64,000 nucleotides of DNA from Frankiales bacterium (GTDB lineage: Bacteria > Actinomycetota > Actinomycetes > Mycobacteriales > SCTD01): the NCBI GenBank assembly GCA_025966135.1, contig JAOPVP010000042.1, positions 1 to 64,000 on the forward strand. The letters are read 5' to 3'. Of the stretch, positions 7,918 through 16,294 are shown one piece after another; the stretch's first letter is position 1; each line of letters begins with the position of its first letter. A program made the position numbers and the translations under genes. A model generated the notes under the pieces. The model was not told the origin of the DNA. It was given only the letters and a program-made list of their open reading frames with translations, and did no database searches.

Positions 7918-9069
7918 TCAGTGGGCGTCCTGCCTGGGGACCACGACCTCGACGAGGATGAGCTGGATCGCGGCGGCCGTCGGGATCGCCAGCAGGGCGC
8001 CCACGATCCCGAGCAGGCTGCCGCCGATGAGCACCGCGACGATCGTCACGGCGGGGGACACGTCGACCGAGCGCTTCATGATGCGCGGGTAGAGCAGGTA
8101 GTTCTCGACCTGCTGGTACACCACGTAGAAGACGGCCACGATGATGCCGGTGCGGAGGTCCTGCGTGAAGGCCACGCCGGAGACGACCACCGCACCGAGC
8201 GTGGCACCGATGACCGGGATCAGGTCGGTCACCATGACGACGAGGGCCAGGGCCACTGGGTACGGCACGCCGGTGATGAGCAAGACGATGAAGCTCGAGA
8301 CCCCGGCGCAGGCCGCGATGGTCAGCGCTCCCGCGACATACCCACCGACCCGTTCCAGGATGTCGTCGGCGAGCAGCCCGACCCGGGCCCGCCGGCTGCG
8401 CGGCACGGCCCGGTAGGCCGCCGCCTTCATGCTGGGCAGCGACGACATGAAGTACAGGGTCAGCGTCAGCACCGTGAGGGCGGAGAAGATGGCGCCGAAC
8501 ACGACCTTGCCGACCCCGAGCACGCCGCCCACCGCACTGGCCGCGAGGTTGGGTGACTCGATGAACGACTTGGCCTGCGAGATGATGTGGAACCGGTTGT
8601 CGAGGTCCTTGACCGTGGCGTTCCTGTTGAGGTCGTCGAGGTAGGTCGGCGCCTCCTTCACGAACTGACCGGTCTGCTCGATGATCGGCGGCACGATCGC
8701 GAACAGGAAGCCGGTGAAAGTCAGCAGTACGACGACCAGCACGAGGCCGACCGCGCGGCCGCGGCTGATGCCGCGCCGCTCGAAGTACTCCACCGCCGGG
8801 TTGAGGCCGACGGCCAGGAAGCCCGAGATCAGCAGCAGCACCAGGACCGAGTGCACCACGGTGAGCGCTTGCACCAGCCCGTAGGCGGTCAGCACTCCTA
8901 GTCCGCCGAACAACCCCATGCGGTACGGCGACCAGCGGCTGGTGGGCGGGCCGGGCTTGCCGTACGGCTGCTCCTCGCTGGCCTCCGCCGCGATCCGTCG
9001 TACGGCGGTGTCCAGCAGTGGGTCGTCGGGCTGGATGTCGTTCGCGTCCGGTTGTTGCTTGGGTTCCAT
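7918..9069 (-). CDS. AI-2E family (UPF0118/PerM-like) membrane protein
   Basis: This 383-residue inner-membrane protein has about eight hydrophobic segments: two near residues 50-95, one at about 100-125, and the rest between about 185 and 375. The layout and the conserved C-terminal part (PYPVALALVVMVTDLIPVIG, then YPRIMKRSVDVSP) define the AI-2E exporter/PerM family. Members have been linked to autoinducer-2 export or Na+/H+ antiport. Which one applies here cannot be seen. ATG 9069 is 4 nt downstream of the DivIVA-like stop, so the two genes form an operon. The upstream extension in this frame is antisense-like arginine-rich sequence and is rejected. Confidence 0.88.
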   Translation of the reverse strand: MEPKQQPDANDIQPDDPLLDTAVRRIAAEASEEQPYGKPGPPTSRWSPYRMGLFGGLGVLTAYGLVQALTVVHSVLVLLLISGFLAVGLNPAVEYFERRGISRGRAVGLVLVVVLLTFTGFLFAIVPPIIEQTGQFVKEAPTYLDDLNRNATVKDLDNRFHIISQAKSFIESPNLAASAVGGVLGVGKVVFGAIFSALTVLTLTLYFMSSLPSMKAAAYRAVPRSRRARVGLLADDILERVGGYVAGALTIAACAGVSSFIVLLITGVPYPVALALVVMVTDLIPVIGATLGAVVVSGVAFTQDLRTGIIVAVFYVVYQQVENYLLYPRIMKRSVDVSPAVTIVAVLIGGSLLGIVGALLAIPTAAAIQLILVEVVVPRQDAH

Positions 9070-9073
9070 CACG

Positions 9074-9856
9074 TCAGCTGGCCGGGGGTTGTTGTCGCAG
9101 CGGCTGCACGGCGGCGGACAGCGTCTCGCGCAGTGACTGCAGCTGGGCGCCGATGGCGTCGCGTTGGGCACGGAGCTCGTCGACCTGGCGCTGGGCATCG
9201 GCTACCAGCTCGGCGGCGTGGGCGCGGGCGTCCTCGTGCAGGATGGCGATGTCCTCCTCCGCCGTGCGTCGCTTGCTGTCGGCCTGTTCGGTCGCGGATC
9301 GCAGGAGCCGCGCGGACTCCTCACGGGCGGCGGCGACCGCCTCGTCGGCTTCCCTGCGAGCGTCGGCCTGCAAGGTCTGGGCCTCCTGTTGCGCACGGCT
9401 GCGCACCGCCTCGGCGTCGCGCTGGGCGTCGAGGCGGGTCTGCTCTGCCTCGGCGGTGGCGTCGCGCACGTCCGCCTCCCGCCGGTCGAGCTCGGCGGTG
9501 CGTTCGGAGCTGCTGGCGGCTGCGCGCTCCTGCGCCTGCGTGACGATCTGCTCCGCTTCCTCCTCGGCCAGGCGCAGCATCGTCGCCAGGCGCTCGCCGA
9601 CCCGGCTGGCGGGCTCGGGCAGCCCGGCCGCGACCTGCTCGGCCTCGACCACGCGACTGTGCAGGGAGGCGACCTCAACCTCCAGCGCGGCCAGGCGCTC
9701 GCCGTCGTCCGCGATCTGCCGGTCGGCTTCCGAGAGCGCCACTTCGACGCGCTGAACGTAGTCCTCGACCTGCCGCCGGTCGTAACCGCGAAGCACGACG
9801 TCGAAGCCGGTCGTCTCCTGCTCGGTGGGCAGGGGGAGCAAGTCGTCGTCGGTCAT
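9074..9856 (-). CDS. DivIVA-domain coiled-coil protein
   Basis: This 260-residue protein starts with the DivIVA signature FDVVLRGYDRRQVEDYV at about residues 18-34. It continues as a long Ala/Glu/Arg-rich coiled coil to about residue 245. DivIVA-like proteins of actinobacteria organise polar growth, septation or the cytoskeleton by self-assembly at the membrane. This length and composition resemble FilP/Scy-like or so-called cellulose-binding proteins rather than the essential DivIVA/Wag31 near the dcw cluster. It is the first gene of an operon with the AI-2E-family membrane protein, so a membrane-linked scaffold role is plausible but inferred. Confidence 0.85.
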   Translation of the reverse strand: MTDDDLLPLPTEQETTGFDVVLRGYDRRQVEDYVQRVEVALSEADRQIADDGERLAALEVEVASLHSRVVEAEQVAAGLPEPASRVGERLATMLRLAEEEAEQIVTQAQERAAASSSERTAELDRREADVRDATAEAEQTRLDAQRDAEAVRSRAQQEAQTLQADARREADEAVAAAREESARLLRSATEQADSKRRTAEEDIAILHEDARAHAAELVADAQRQVDELRAQRDAIGAQLQSLRETLSAAVQPLRQQPPAS

Positions 9857-9926
9857 GCCCCTTGTCTATCCAACAAGCCCCAGCTATCCAAGGAAGGCGC
9901 CGTCCTAGCAGGAAATACGCGTTGAC

Positions 9927-11264
9927 TCACACGTCGCGGAAGCGGTTGATCGCGTCGAGGTGCTTGGCCCGGAACTCCTGCGCCGCGGGGGCGACACCGA
10001 GGCCCTCCTCAGGGGCCAGGCACAGCACACCGACCTTGCCCTGGTGCAGGTTCTTGTGGACGTCGTACGCCGCCTGCCCGGTGCTCTCCAGCGGGTAGGC
10101 CTTGGAGAGCGTGGGGTGGATGAGGCCCTTGCTGATGAGGCGGTTGGCCTCCCAGCTCTCCCGGTAGTTGGCGAAGTGCGAGCCGATGATGCGCTTGAGG
10201 TTCATCCAGAAGTACCGGTTGTCGTACTGGTGCATGTATCCGCTCGTGGACGCGCAGGTCGTGATCGTGCCGCCCTTCTTGGTCACGTAGACCGAGGCGC
10301 CGAAGGTCTCGCGGCCGGGGTGCTCGAAGACGATGTCGATGTCCTCGCCGCCCGTGAGCTCGCGGATCTTCTTGCCGAACCGCTGCCACTCCTTCGGATC
10401 TTGGGTGTTCTCGTCCTTCCAGAAGCGGTAGCCCTCGGCCGACCGGTCGATGATGAGCTCCGCGCCCATCCGACGGACGATGTCGGCCTTCTCGGGGCTG
10501 GACACGACGCACACCGGGATGGCACCGCCGTTGAGGGCGTACTGCGTCGCGTAGGAACCCAGGCCACCGGAGGCGCCCCAGATGAGCACGGTGTCGCCCT
10601 GCTTCATCGCCCCGCCGTTCTTGCTGACCAGCTGGCGGTAGGCCGTGGAGTTGACCAGGCCCGGAGCCGCGGCCTCTTCCCAGGTCAGGTGGGGGGACTT
10701 CGGCATGAGCTGGTTGGACTTCACGAGGGCGAGCTCGGCCAGCCCGCCGAAGTTGGTCTCGAAGCCCCAGATGCGCTGTTGCGGGTCCATCATGGTGTCG
10801 TCGTGGCCCTCGGCGTCCTCGAGCTCGACGCTCAGGCAGTGCGCCACGACCTGGTCGCCGGCCTTCCACTTGCTGACCCCCGGGCCGACCTTGAGCACGA
10901 CGCCGGCGAGGTCGGACCCGACGACGTGGTACGGCAGATCGTGGCGCCGGGTGAGGTCGTTCAGGCGGCCATAGCGTTCGAGGAAGCCGAAGGTGCTGAC
11001 CGGCTCGAAGATCGCGCTCCACACGGTGTTGAAGTTCACCGACGACGCCATGACGGCCACGATCGCCTCACCGGGCCCGAGCTCCGGTGTCGCGACCTCC
11101 TGCAGGTGCAGGCTCTTGCGCGGGTCCTTGTCCCGGGAGGCCAAGCCCGCGAACATCTCCTGCTCGTCCTTGCGCACCACCACGCCGCGGTACGACTCCG
11201 GCAGGTCGAGCGCTGCCACGCCGGCGGTGTCGCCGGAGAGCACCGCCTCGAGGATCTCCTTCAA
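9927..11264 (-). CDS. ccrA: Crotonyl-CoA carboxylase/reductase
   Basis: This 445-residue medium-chain dehydrogenase reductively carboxylates crotonyl-CoA to (2S)-ethylmalonyl-CoA with NADPH and CO2. It is the committed step of the ethylmalonyl-CoA pathway. Visible hallmarks are SSVNFNTVW, WGFETNFGG, the NADPH-binding WGASGGLGSYATQ, the FEHPGRETFG segment and GSHFANYRE. These carry the Asn, Phe-Glu and His residues known to hold CO2 in characterised enzymes. TTG 11264 is chosen because GGAAGG lies about 8 nt upstream and the length then equals streptomycete Ccr. GTG 11273 would place that sequence against the start codon. A copy of the acyl-CoA motif lies 33 nt upstream, overlapping a -10. Confidence 0.95.
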   Translation of the reverse strand: MKEILEAVLSGDTAGVAALDLPESYRGVVVRKDEQEMFAGLASRDKDPRKSLHLQEVATPELGPGEAIVAVMASSVNFNTVWSAIFEPVSTFGFLERYGRLNDLTRRHDLPYHVVGSDLAGVVLKVGPGVSKWKAGDQVVAHCLSVELEDAEGHDDTMMDPQQRIWGFETNFGGLAELALVKSNQLMPKSPHLTWEEAAAPGLVNSTAYRQLVSKNGGAMKQGDTVLIWGASGGLGSYATQYALNGGAIPVCVVSSPEKADIVRRMGAELIIDRSAEGYRFWKDENTQDPKEWQRFGKKIRELTGGEDIDIVFEHPGRETFGASVYVTKKGGTITTCASTSGYMHQYDNRYFWMNLKRIIGSHFANYRESWEANRLISKGLIHPTLSKAYPLESTGQAAYDVHKNLHQGKVGVLCLAPEEGLGVAPAAQEFRAKHLDAINRFRDV

Positions 11265-11297
11265 CGCGCACACCTTCCGTTTCGGGGGTGTGGTGAT

Positions 11298-11311
11298 GTT
11301 ACCGGCTGGTA
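11298..11311 (-). promoter_or_regulatory. Candidate operator TACCAGCCGGTAAC overlapping the ccr -10
   Basis: Read on the minus strand this is TACCAGCCGGTAAC, the third copy of the shared motif. The next bases complete TAACAT, a TANNNT -10. A bound protein would occlude the promoter, as at the dehydrogenase gene. The ccr start codon is 33 nt downstream. Confidence 0.5.
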
Positions 11312-11363
11312 TCACGAGCCGGACGCCGGGGCGGCGAGGAAGACCGCCCCGGCGCGGGGGTGG

Positions 11364-12509
11364 TCAGCCGGCCGGAGGCGTGTACGTCGGGACATTCGCC
11401 GCGATCACGTGCTGGTGGATCTCGAACAGCTGCGGGTCCTGGGGGTTGACGTCGACGCTGACCCAGTGGTCCTGGAACTCGCCGAACGTCGTGAGGCGGG
11501 TGAAGTTCTCGATCGCGTTGGCGCCCGCCTTGCCCCCGGCGTTCGTGGTGGCGTAGTCGGTCAGCGGCTTGTCGACCGTGAAGCTATGGCTGTCACCGTT
11601 GACGAGCAGGACCTGGCCGCTGTACGCGGTGGTCTCGGTGAAGAGCGCCTTCTTGGTGTCGGCGTAGTGGTCGAGGTTCGCAGCACCCGCGGCCGGGTCC
11701 CACATGTCGGCCTGGATCGTGATCACCACGCCCTTGCTCCCCGCCGCCTTCGCCTGGGCGAAGCCTGCCTTGATCCAGGCGAGGTTCGCGGCGTTGCGGG
11801 CGGTGTACTCCGCCTGCGCCTCCTTCACCGCGCCCTCGGGCTGCGTGTCAGGGGTGCCGGCGAGCCAGTTGTTGTTGCTGCCGGGGATGTTGAGGGTCAG
11901 GTAGGTCACCGGCCCGTGCGTCCAGCGGGTGTTCTCCGGGTAGGCCGCGCTCTGGCGCGTCAGCGTCATGGTGCGCTGCCCCAGGCTCTGGTCTGTCGGG
12001 TAGGACAGCGCGCGCAGGTACTGCAGGCGGTCGTAGGAGTCGGACTGGTTCTTGGGCACCAGCTTGGTGCGGTCGCAGTCGGTCCACTCGTTGTCGCCCG
12101 GCACGTACACGACCGGGTCCTTGAGCTGGGCGAAGCTGTCGAGGGCGGCGTGGTAGACGTCCGGGTGGGTGGCGTCGGCCACCGCGTTCTCCGGGGTGAA
12201 CGAGTCAGGCGTGAGCAGCTGCTGGCTGTGGGCCTTGGCGTAGCACGGGTCGCTGCCGTTCTTGGTGTCGCCGTCGAAGACGCTGAACGCCAGGTTCGAC
12301 GTGTTCATGTCGGCCAGGACGTTCGGGTAGTTGGCGTGCCCGAGGTCGCCGTACGGCATGTCGCCGAACAGGCCGAACGTGAAGCGCTGCGCGTTGCTCG
12401 CCTCCTGGCCCGACGGGGCAGCGGTGGCGGCGCTGAGAGCGGATCCAAGCCCGGCCGTGAGGGCAAGCGTCGCGGTGCAGGTCAAAAGCGCGGTCGTACG
12501 GCGTCGCAC
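11364..12509 (-). CDS. Secreted calcineurin-like metallophosphoesterase
   Basis: This 381-residue protein starts with a Sec signal peptide: VRRRT, a hydrophobic LLTCTATLALTAGLGSAL stretch, then a likely AxA site near residues 25-30 (SAATAAPS). The mature part has calcineurin-like metal-binding motifs in order: FGDMPYG, VFDGDTKNG, VPGDNEWTDCDR, and NGDSHSF near the C-terminus. It probably cleaves an extracellular phosphoester. The substrate is unknown. GTG 12509 follows GGGAG by about 6 nt and gives a clean signal peptide. A PHO-box-like repeat lies upstream at 12556-12588, which would fit phosphate control. The gene follows the epimerase on the same strand after 88 nt. Confidence 0.82.
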   Translation of the reverse strand: MRRRTTALLTCTATLALTAGLGSALSAATAAPSGQEASNAQRFTFGLFGDMPYGDLGHANYPNVLADMNTSNLAFSVFDGDTKNGSDPCYAKAHSQQLLTPDSFTPENAVADATHPDVYHAALDSFAQLKDPVVYVPGDNEWTDCDRTKLVPKNQSDSYDRLQYLRALSYPTDQSLGQRTMTLTRQSAAYPENTRWTHGPVTYLTLNIPGSNNNWLAGTPDTQPEGAVKEAQAEYTARNAANLAWIKAGFAQAKAAGSKGVVITIQADMWDPAAGAANLDHYADTKKALFTETTAYSGQVLLVNGDSHSFTVDKPLTDYATTNAGGKAGANAIENFTRLTTFGEFQDHWVSVDVNPQDPQLFEIHQHVIAANVPTYTPPAG

Positions 12510-12555
12510 TGGGTCTCCCGAGGTCGGTGGGCACTGTCGCCAGGGAGCCTGGGGC

Positions 12556-12588
12556 GGCGGGTGACGGGCAGTCGACCGGAGGGTTAAC
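12556..12588 (-). promoter_or_regulatory. PHO-box-like triple 11-nt repeat upstream of the metallophosphoesterase
   Basis: Read on the minus strand, three adjacent 11-mers are GTTAACCCTCC, GGTCGACTGCC and CGTCACCCGCC. Against the streptomycete PhoP unit GTTCACCCGGC they match about 8, 6 and 8 of 11 positions. The first unit also lies in a perfect GGGTTAACCC palindrome (12581-12590). The position, about 47-79 nt before the start, and the type of gene fit PhoP control, but no clear -10 is visible. Confidence 0.35.
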
Positions 12589-12597
12589 CCCAAAGGG

Positions 12598-13029
12598 CTA
12601 GTGGCCGCCCATCCCGTCGGGGCCGGGCTGGACCAGTTCGACGAGGATGCCGCCCGAGCTCTTGGGATGGATGAAGTTCACCCGGCTGCCCGCGGTCCCG
12701 GTCTTGGGGGCGTCGTAGAGCAGGCGCAGGCCCTCGTCCCGCAGGTGGGCGCTGACCTCCTCGATGTCGTCCACGCGGTAGGCCATCTGCTGGATGCCTG
12801 GACCGCTCTTGGCGAGGAAGCGACCGATCGTGGTGTCGGGGTTCAAGGGACTGAGCAGCTGGATGTAGGAGCCTGACTCGCCGACCTCCAGCATCGCCTC
12901 GCGCACGCCCTGCTCCTCGTTGACCTCGACGTGCACGCAACGCATGCCGTAGGCCTTCTCGTAGAAGGCGATCGAGGCGTCCAGGTCGGCGACGGCGATT
13001 CCGACATGGTCGATATGGGTGATCTTCAC
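12598..13029 (-). CDS. mce: Methylmalonyl-CoA epimerase
   Basis: This 143-residue vicinal-oxygen-chelate protein interconverts (2R)- and (2S)-methylmalonyl-CoA, and in this pathway probably ethylmalonyl-CoA too. Two VOC halves are visible: [19 protein letters not shown] at the start, and [20 protein letters not shown] in the middle followed by [12 protein letters not shown]. Metal ligands corresponding to the family His, Gln and Glu are seen in DHVGI, YIQLL and LVELV. The fourth, usually the second His of an HH pair, is Gln here (GIQQMAY). Mycobacterial homologues show the same change. GTG 13029 is used. The gene is divergent from the acetyl-CoA acetyltransferase, 98 nt apart. Confidence 0.9.
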   Translation of the reverse strand: MKITHIDHVGIAVADLDASIAFYEKAYGMRCVHVEVNEEQGVREAMLEVGESGSYIQLLSPLNPDTTIGRFLAKSGPGIQQMAYRVDDIEEVSAHLRDEGLRLLYDAPKTGTAGSRVNFIHPKSSGGILVELVQPGPDGMGGH

Positions 13030-13066
13030 AACAGGGGGTCTCCGTTTCAGCGGACGAACAGGGACC

Positions 13067-13072
13067 TATCGT
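13067..13072 (+). promoter_or_regulatory. -10 box TATCGT before the thiolase-meaB operon
   Basis: TATCGT fits TANNNT and would give a leader of about 50 nt with AGGAGG at 13116-13121 in front of GTG 13128. No copy of the acyl-CoA motif is seen in this 98-nt divergent region. Confidence 0.4.
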
Positions 13073-13127
13073 TGCAGCGTTGCCCTGTCTTTCATCCAGG
13101 GGCTGGCTGCTACGCAGGAGGAACCCC

Positions 13128-14315
13128 GTGACCAGTGTGATCGTCGCCGGAGCTCGCACCCCGATCGGAAAGCTGTCCGGCGCTCTCAAGGACTTCACCG
13201 CAATGGACCTCGGTGGCATCGCCATCAAGGCCGCGCTCGACAAGGCCGGCGTGAGAGGCGACCAGGTCGACTACGTCGTCATGGGCCACGTCCTGCAGGC
13301 CGGCCAGGGCCAGATCACCGCGCGCCAGGCAGCCGTCAAGGGCGGCATCCCCATGAACGTCCCGGCCTTGACCATCAACAAGGTCTGCCTGTCCGGTCTC
13401 GACGCGATCGCGCTCGCCGACCAGCTGATCCGCGCCGGGGAGGTCGAGATCGTCGTCGCCGGTGGCATGGAGTCGATGACGAACGCGCCGTACCTGCTTC
13501 CGAAGGCTCGGCAGGGCTACCGGTACGGCAACGCCGAGATCCTGGATGCGACCTTCCACGACGGCCTCTTCGACGCCTTTGACAAGGTCCCGATGGGCGA
13601 GGGCACCGAGCGGCACCAGGTCAACTTCGCGCCGCAGACGCGCGAGGAGCAGGACGAGTTCGCGGCCCGCAGCCACGAACTCGCCGCCGCCGCGATCAAG
13701 GACGGTCGCTTCGCCGACGAGATCGTGTCCGTCGAGATCCCCCAGCGTAAGGGCGACCCGGTCGTCATCGCGGAGGACGAGGGCGTCCGACCCGGCACCA
13801 CGGCGGAGTCCCTCAGCAAGCTCAAGCCGGCGTTCGTCAAGGACGGCACCTTGACCGCGGGCAACGCCTCCCAGATCTCCGACGGTGCCGCCGCCGTCGT
13901 GGTCATGAGCAAGGAGAAGGCCGAGGCCCTGGGCCTGACCTGGCTTGCCGAGATCGGGGCCCACGGGATCGTCGCCGGCCCGGACAACTCGCTGCAGGAA
14001 CAGCCTGCCAACGCCATCAAGAAGGCCCTGGCGAAGGCGGGGAAGACGGTCGACGACGTCGACCTGTTCGAGCTCAACGAGGCGTTTGCCGCCGTCGGCA
14101 TCGCCTCGACCCGCGCCCTCGGCGTCTCGCCCGACAAGGTGAATGTCAACGGCGGCGCGATCGCGCTCGGCCACCCGATCGGTGCCAGCGGTGCCCGCGT
14201 GGTGCTGCATCTCGCACACGAGCTCAAGCGTCGCGGCGGTGGCCTGGGCGCTGCGGCTCTGTGTGGCGGCGGCGGACAGGGCGACGCCCTGCTCGTCACC
14301 GTCCCCAAGGCCTAG
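13128..14315 (+). CDS. atoB: Acetyl-CoA C-acetyltransferase (thiolase)
   Basis: This 395-residue biosynthetic-type thiolase condenses two acetyl-CoA into acetoacetyl-CoA, or cleaves it. The nucleophilic Cys is in [13 protein letters not shown] near residue 87. The His is in [16 protein letters not shown] and the second Cys in [12 protein letters not shown]. Length is typical. GTG 13128 is chosen for a perfect AGGAGG 6 nt upstream. The meaB frame overlaps its end, so the two are translated together. With the dehydrogenase and ccr it supplies C4 units to the ethylmalonyl-CoA route. Confidence 0.93.
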   Translation: MTSVIVAGARTPIGKLSGALKDFTAMDLGGIAIKAALDKAGVRGDQVDYVVMGHVLQAGQGQITARQAAVKGGIPMNVPALTINKVCLSGLDAIALADQLIRAGEVEIVVAGGMESMTNAPYLLPKARQGYRYGNAEILDATFHDGLFDAFDKVPMGEGTERHQVNFAPQTREEQDEFAARSHELAAAAIKDGRFADEIVSVEIPQRKGDPVVIAEDEGVRPGTTAESLSKLKPAFVKDGTLTAGNASQISDGAAAVVVMSKEKAEALGLTWLAEIGAHGIVAGPDNSLQEQPANAIKKALAKAGKTVDDVDLFELNEAFAAVGIASTRALGVSPDKVNVNGGAIALGHPIGASGARVVLHLAHELKRRGGGLGAAALCGGGGQGDALLVTVPKA

Positions 14316-15286
14316 CGCTGGCGACAGCCCGGCGGGCGCTCGACGTCCCTGACCTCGTCGCCCGCGCCGAGGCGGGTGAGGCGCGCGCGGTCGCCCGCCT
14401 GATCAGCCTGGTCGAGGACGCGTCGCCGGCGCTGCGCGAGGTCATGGGCCTGCTCGCCCCGCGGGCCGGTCATGCCCGGGTCGTGGGACTGACCGGCTCG
14501 CCGGGCGTCGGCAAGTCGACGTCCACCAACGCGCTCGTCGCGGCCTACCGGCGGCGCGGCATGAAGGTCGGTGTCCTCGCGGTCGACCCCAGCTCGCCCT
14601 TCTCCGGAGGCGCGCTGCTGGGTGACCGCGTCCGGATGCAGGACCACGCCACGGACGACGGCGTCTTCATCCGCTCGATGGCCTCCCGGGGCCACCTGGG
14701 TGGGCTGTCGTGGGCAACTCCACAGGCTCTGCGCGTGCTGTCCGCGGCGGGCTGCGACGTGGTCCTCGTGGAGACGGTCGGAGTCGGCCAGGCGGAGGTC
14801 GAGATCGCCTCCCTCGCCGACACCACCCTCGTGCTGCTCGCCCCCGGCATGGGCGACGGCATCCAGGCGGCGAAGGCGGGGATCCTCGAGGTCGCCGACG
14901 TCTTCGTGGTCAACAAGGCCGACCGGGACGGCGCTGACACCGTCGCGCGGGACCTGCGCTACATGCTCTCTCTGGGCGACCGTCGCACCGATGACGGCTG
15001 GCGGGTCCCCATCGTCAAGACCGTCGCGGCCAAGGGCGAGGGCACCGACGAGGTGGTTGAGCAGATCGAGAAGCACGGGCAGTGGCTGGTCGACACCGGA
15101 CGCCTCGAGCAGCGTCGGGTCAAGCGCGCCGCCGACGAGGTGGAGGCCATCGCGTTGACGGTCCTGCGGGACCGGATCGGCGATCTGGGCGGGAGCGGAG
15201 CGCTTGCGACGCTGGCCGCCCAGGTGGTGGCGGGCACGCTCGACCCCTACGCCGCCGCCGACGAGCTGGTCGCCTCCCTGACATGA
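14261..15286 (+). CDS. meaB: Methylmalonyl-CoA mutase-associated GTPase MeaB
   Basis: This G3E-family GTPase protects and reloads adenosylcobalamin-dependent acyl-CoA mutases. It shows the P-loop [12 protein letters not shown], the Mg-binding [27 protein letters not shown] (switch and Walker B) and NKAD base recognition. The start is uncertain. GTG 14261 gives 341 residues but adds arginine-rich sequence antisense in character to the family. Homologues begin close to VPDLV, which would fit a CTG at 14318 (322 residues), just after the thiolase stop. It serves MeaA in this window and possibly a methylmalonyl-CoA mutase elsewhere. The cupin gene follows with an ATGA overlap. Confidence 0.9.
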   Translation: MWRRRTGRRPARHRPQGLALATARRALDVPDLVARAEAGEARAVARLISLVEDASPALREVMGLLAPRAGHARVVGLTGSPGVGKSTSTNALVAAYRRRGMKVGVLAVDPSSPFSGGALLGDRVRMQDHATDDGVFIRSMASRGHLGGLSWATPQALRVLSAAGCDVVLVETVGVGQAEVEIASLADTTLVLLAPGMGDGIQAAKAGILEVADVFVVNKADRDGADTVARDLRYMLSLGDRRTDDGWRVPIVKTVAAKGEGTDEVVEQIEKHGQWLVDTGRLEQRRVKRAADEVEAIALTVLRDRIGDLGGSGALATLAAQVVAGTLDPYAAADELVASLT

Positions 15287-15735
15287 CCCCGGCAGACCTC
15301 GACCTTTCGCCCCACCCGGAAGGCGGCTGGTACCGCGAGACCTGGCGTGCGGCCGGCTCCGTGGTCACGCCCCACGGAGACCGCTCGCCGGCTACCTCGA
15401 TCCTGTTCCTGCTCGAGCCGGGACAGGGCTCGCGCTGGCACCGCGTTCGCTCGGCCGAGCTCTGGCTGTGGCAGGGCGGTGGCTCGCTGCTGCTCTCTGT
15501 CGGAGGTACGGCGGAACGCCCCGCGCTGGCGCGGACGGTGGAGCTGGGCCCGCAGGGGGTCCTGCAGCACCTGGTCGAACCGGGGGAGTGGCAGGCGGCA
15601 TCGCCCGTCGGGGACAAGGCTGTGCTGAGCGGGTGCGTCGTCGTACCCGGCTTCGACTTCGCCGACTTCGAACTGGAGACCTCACCATCACCGACGCAGC
15701 CCTTGCCCCAGAGTCCTTCGCCCCACCGTCCCTGA
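15283..15735 (+). CDS. Cupin domain protein, DUF985 (cupin_5) type
   Basis: This 150-residue protein starts with [17 protein letters not shown], the typical opening of the DUF985 cupin family. It continues with [23 protein letters not shown] (the cupin His-rich strand pair) and [15 protein letters not shown]. The single beta-barrel domain fills about residues 1-135 and the last 15 residues are Pro/Ser-rich. The family probably binds a small molecule or sugar derivative, but no activity can be assigned. ATG 15283 overlaps the meaB stop (ATGA), so the gene is translationally coupled. Confidence 0.85.
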   Translation: MTPADLDLSPHPEGGWYRETWRAAGSVVTPHGDRSPATSILFLLEPGQGSRWHRVRSAELWLWQGGGSLLLSVGGTAERPALARTVELGPQGVLQHLVEPGEWQAASPVGDKAVLSGCVVVPGFDFADFELETSPSPTQPLPQSPSPHRP

Positions 15736-15737
15736 CG

Positions 15738-15992
15738 TTGCGGGCGCTGCGCCTTGTCGCCCTCGTCGAGACGGTGTCCTTTGCCCTGTTGCTCGGGTGC
15801 TCGGTCCTCAAGCGGACGACCTCGTTCAACGCCGTACCCGTGATGGGACCGGTCCACGGCGTGCTGTTCCTCGTCCTGGTGGCGCTCGTCCTCCACCAGC
15901 GCGACCGCCTCGCGTGGTCCGTCCGCAAGACCGCACTGGCGCTGACGGTCGGCTCCCCGTTCGCGCATTTCTTCGTCCGGAGCACGCCGTGA
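15738..15992 (+). CDS. Small DUF3817-type membrane protein
   Basis: This is a short integral membrane protein, 85 residues from TTG 15738. It has three hydrophobic segments: [34 protein letters not shown], and a third near the end ([15 protein letters not shown]). The [17 protein letters not shown] loop is characteristic of DUF3817. The start is not certain. A CTG at 15732 overlaps the cupin stop and would add two residues, as in homologues that begin with a TLR/TLK segment. GTGs further upstream give an arginine-rich leader deep inside the cupin gene. The next gene overlaps by GTGA. Confidence 0.7.
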   Translation: MRALRLVALVETVSFALLLGCSVLKRTTSFNAVPVMGPVHGVLFLVLVALVLHQRDRLAWSVRKTALALTVGSPFAHFFVRSTP

Positions 15993-16294
15993 GCGTCCTG
16001 GTCGCCTTCTCCGTCGCGCCCGCTGGAGGCTCGGACTCCGACTCGGTGAGCGCCGCCGTTGCGGCGGCGGTGCGGGTCGTGCGCGCGTCCGGCCTGCCCA
16101 ACGAGACGAATGCGATGTTCACCAATGTCGAGGGCGAGTGGGACGAGGTGATGGCTGTGGTCAAGGCGGCCACGATGGCGGTGGCCGAGGCCGCGCCCCG
16201 GGTTTCGCTGGTGCTCAAGGCCGACCTGCGACCCGGCGTCGAGGGCGCGCTGACCAAGAAGGTCGCCGCCGTCGAGGCCCACCTTCAGGACTGA
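15989..16294 (+). CDS. MTH1187-family thiamine-binding protein
   Basis: This 101-residue ferredoxin-like fold protein has the family pattern: [11 protein letters not shown] at the start, then [22 protein letters not shown], and LKADLRPG near the end. Members bind thiamine or related pyrimidines and often occur alone in small operons. GTG 15989 overlaps the preceding stop (GTGA). Its 3' end overlaps the convergent DUF2127 gene by 10 nt. Confidence 0.85.
   Translation: MSVLVAFSVAPAGGSDSDSVSAAVAAAVRVVRASGLPNETNAMFTNVEGEWDEVMAVVKAATMAVAEAAPRVSLVLKADLRPGVEGALTKKVAAVEAHLQD

Noticed and set aside
9960..12587. An 875-codon plus-strand frame opposite ccr and the metallophosphoesterase
   Set aside because: Both minus-strand genes have clear family motifs and starts. 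The plus-strand product is low-complexity Val/Arg/Gly sequence.
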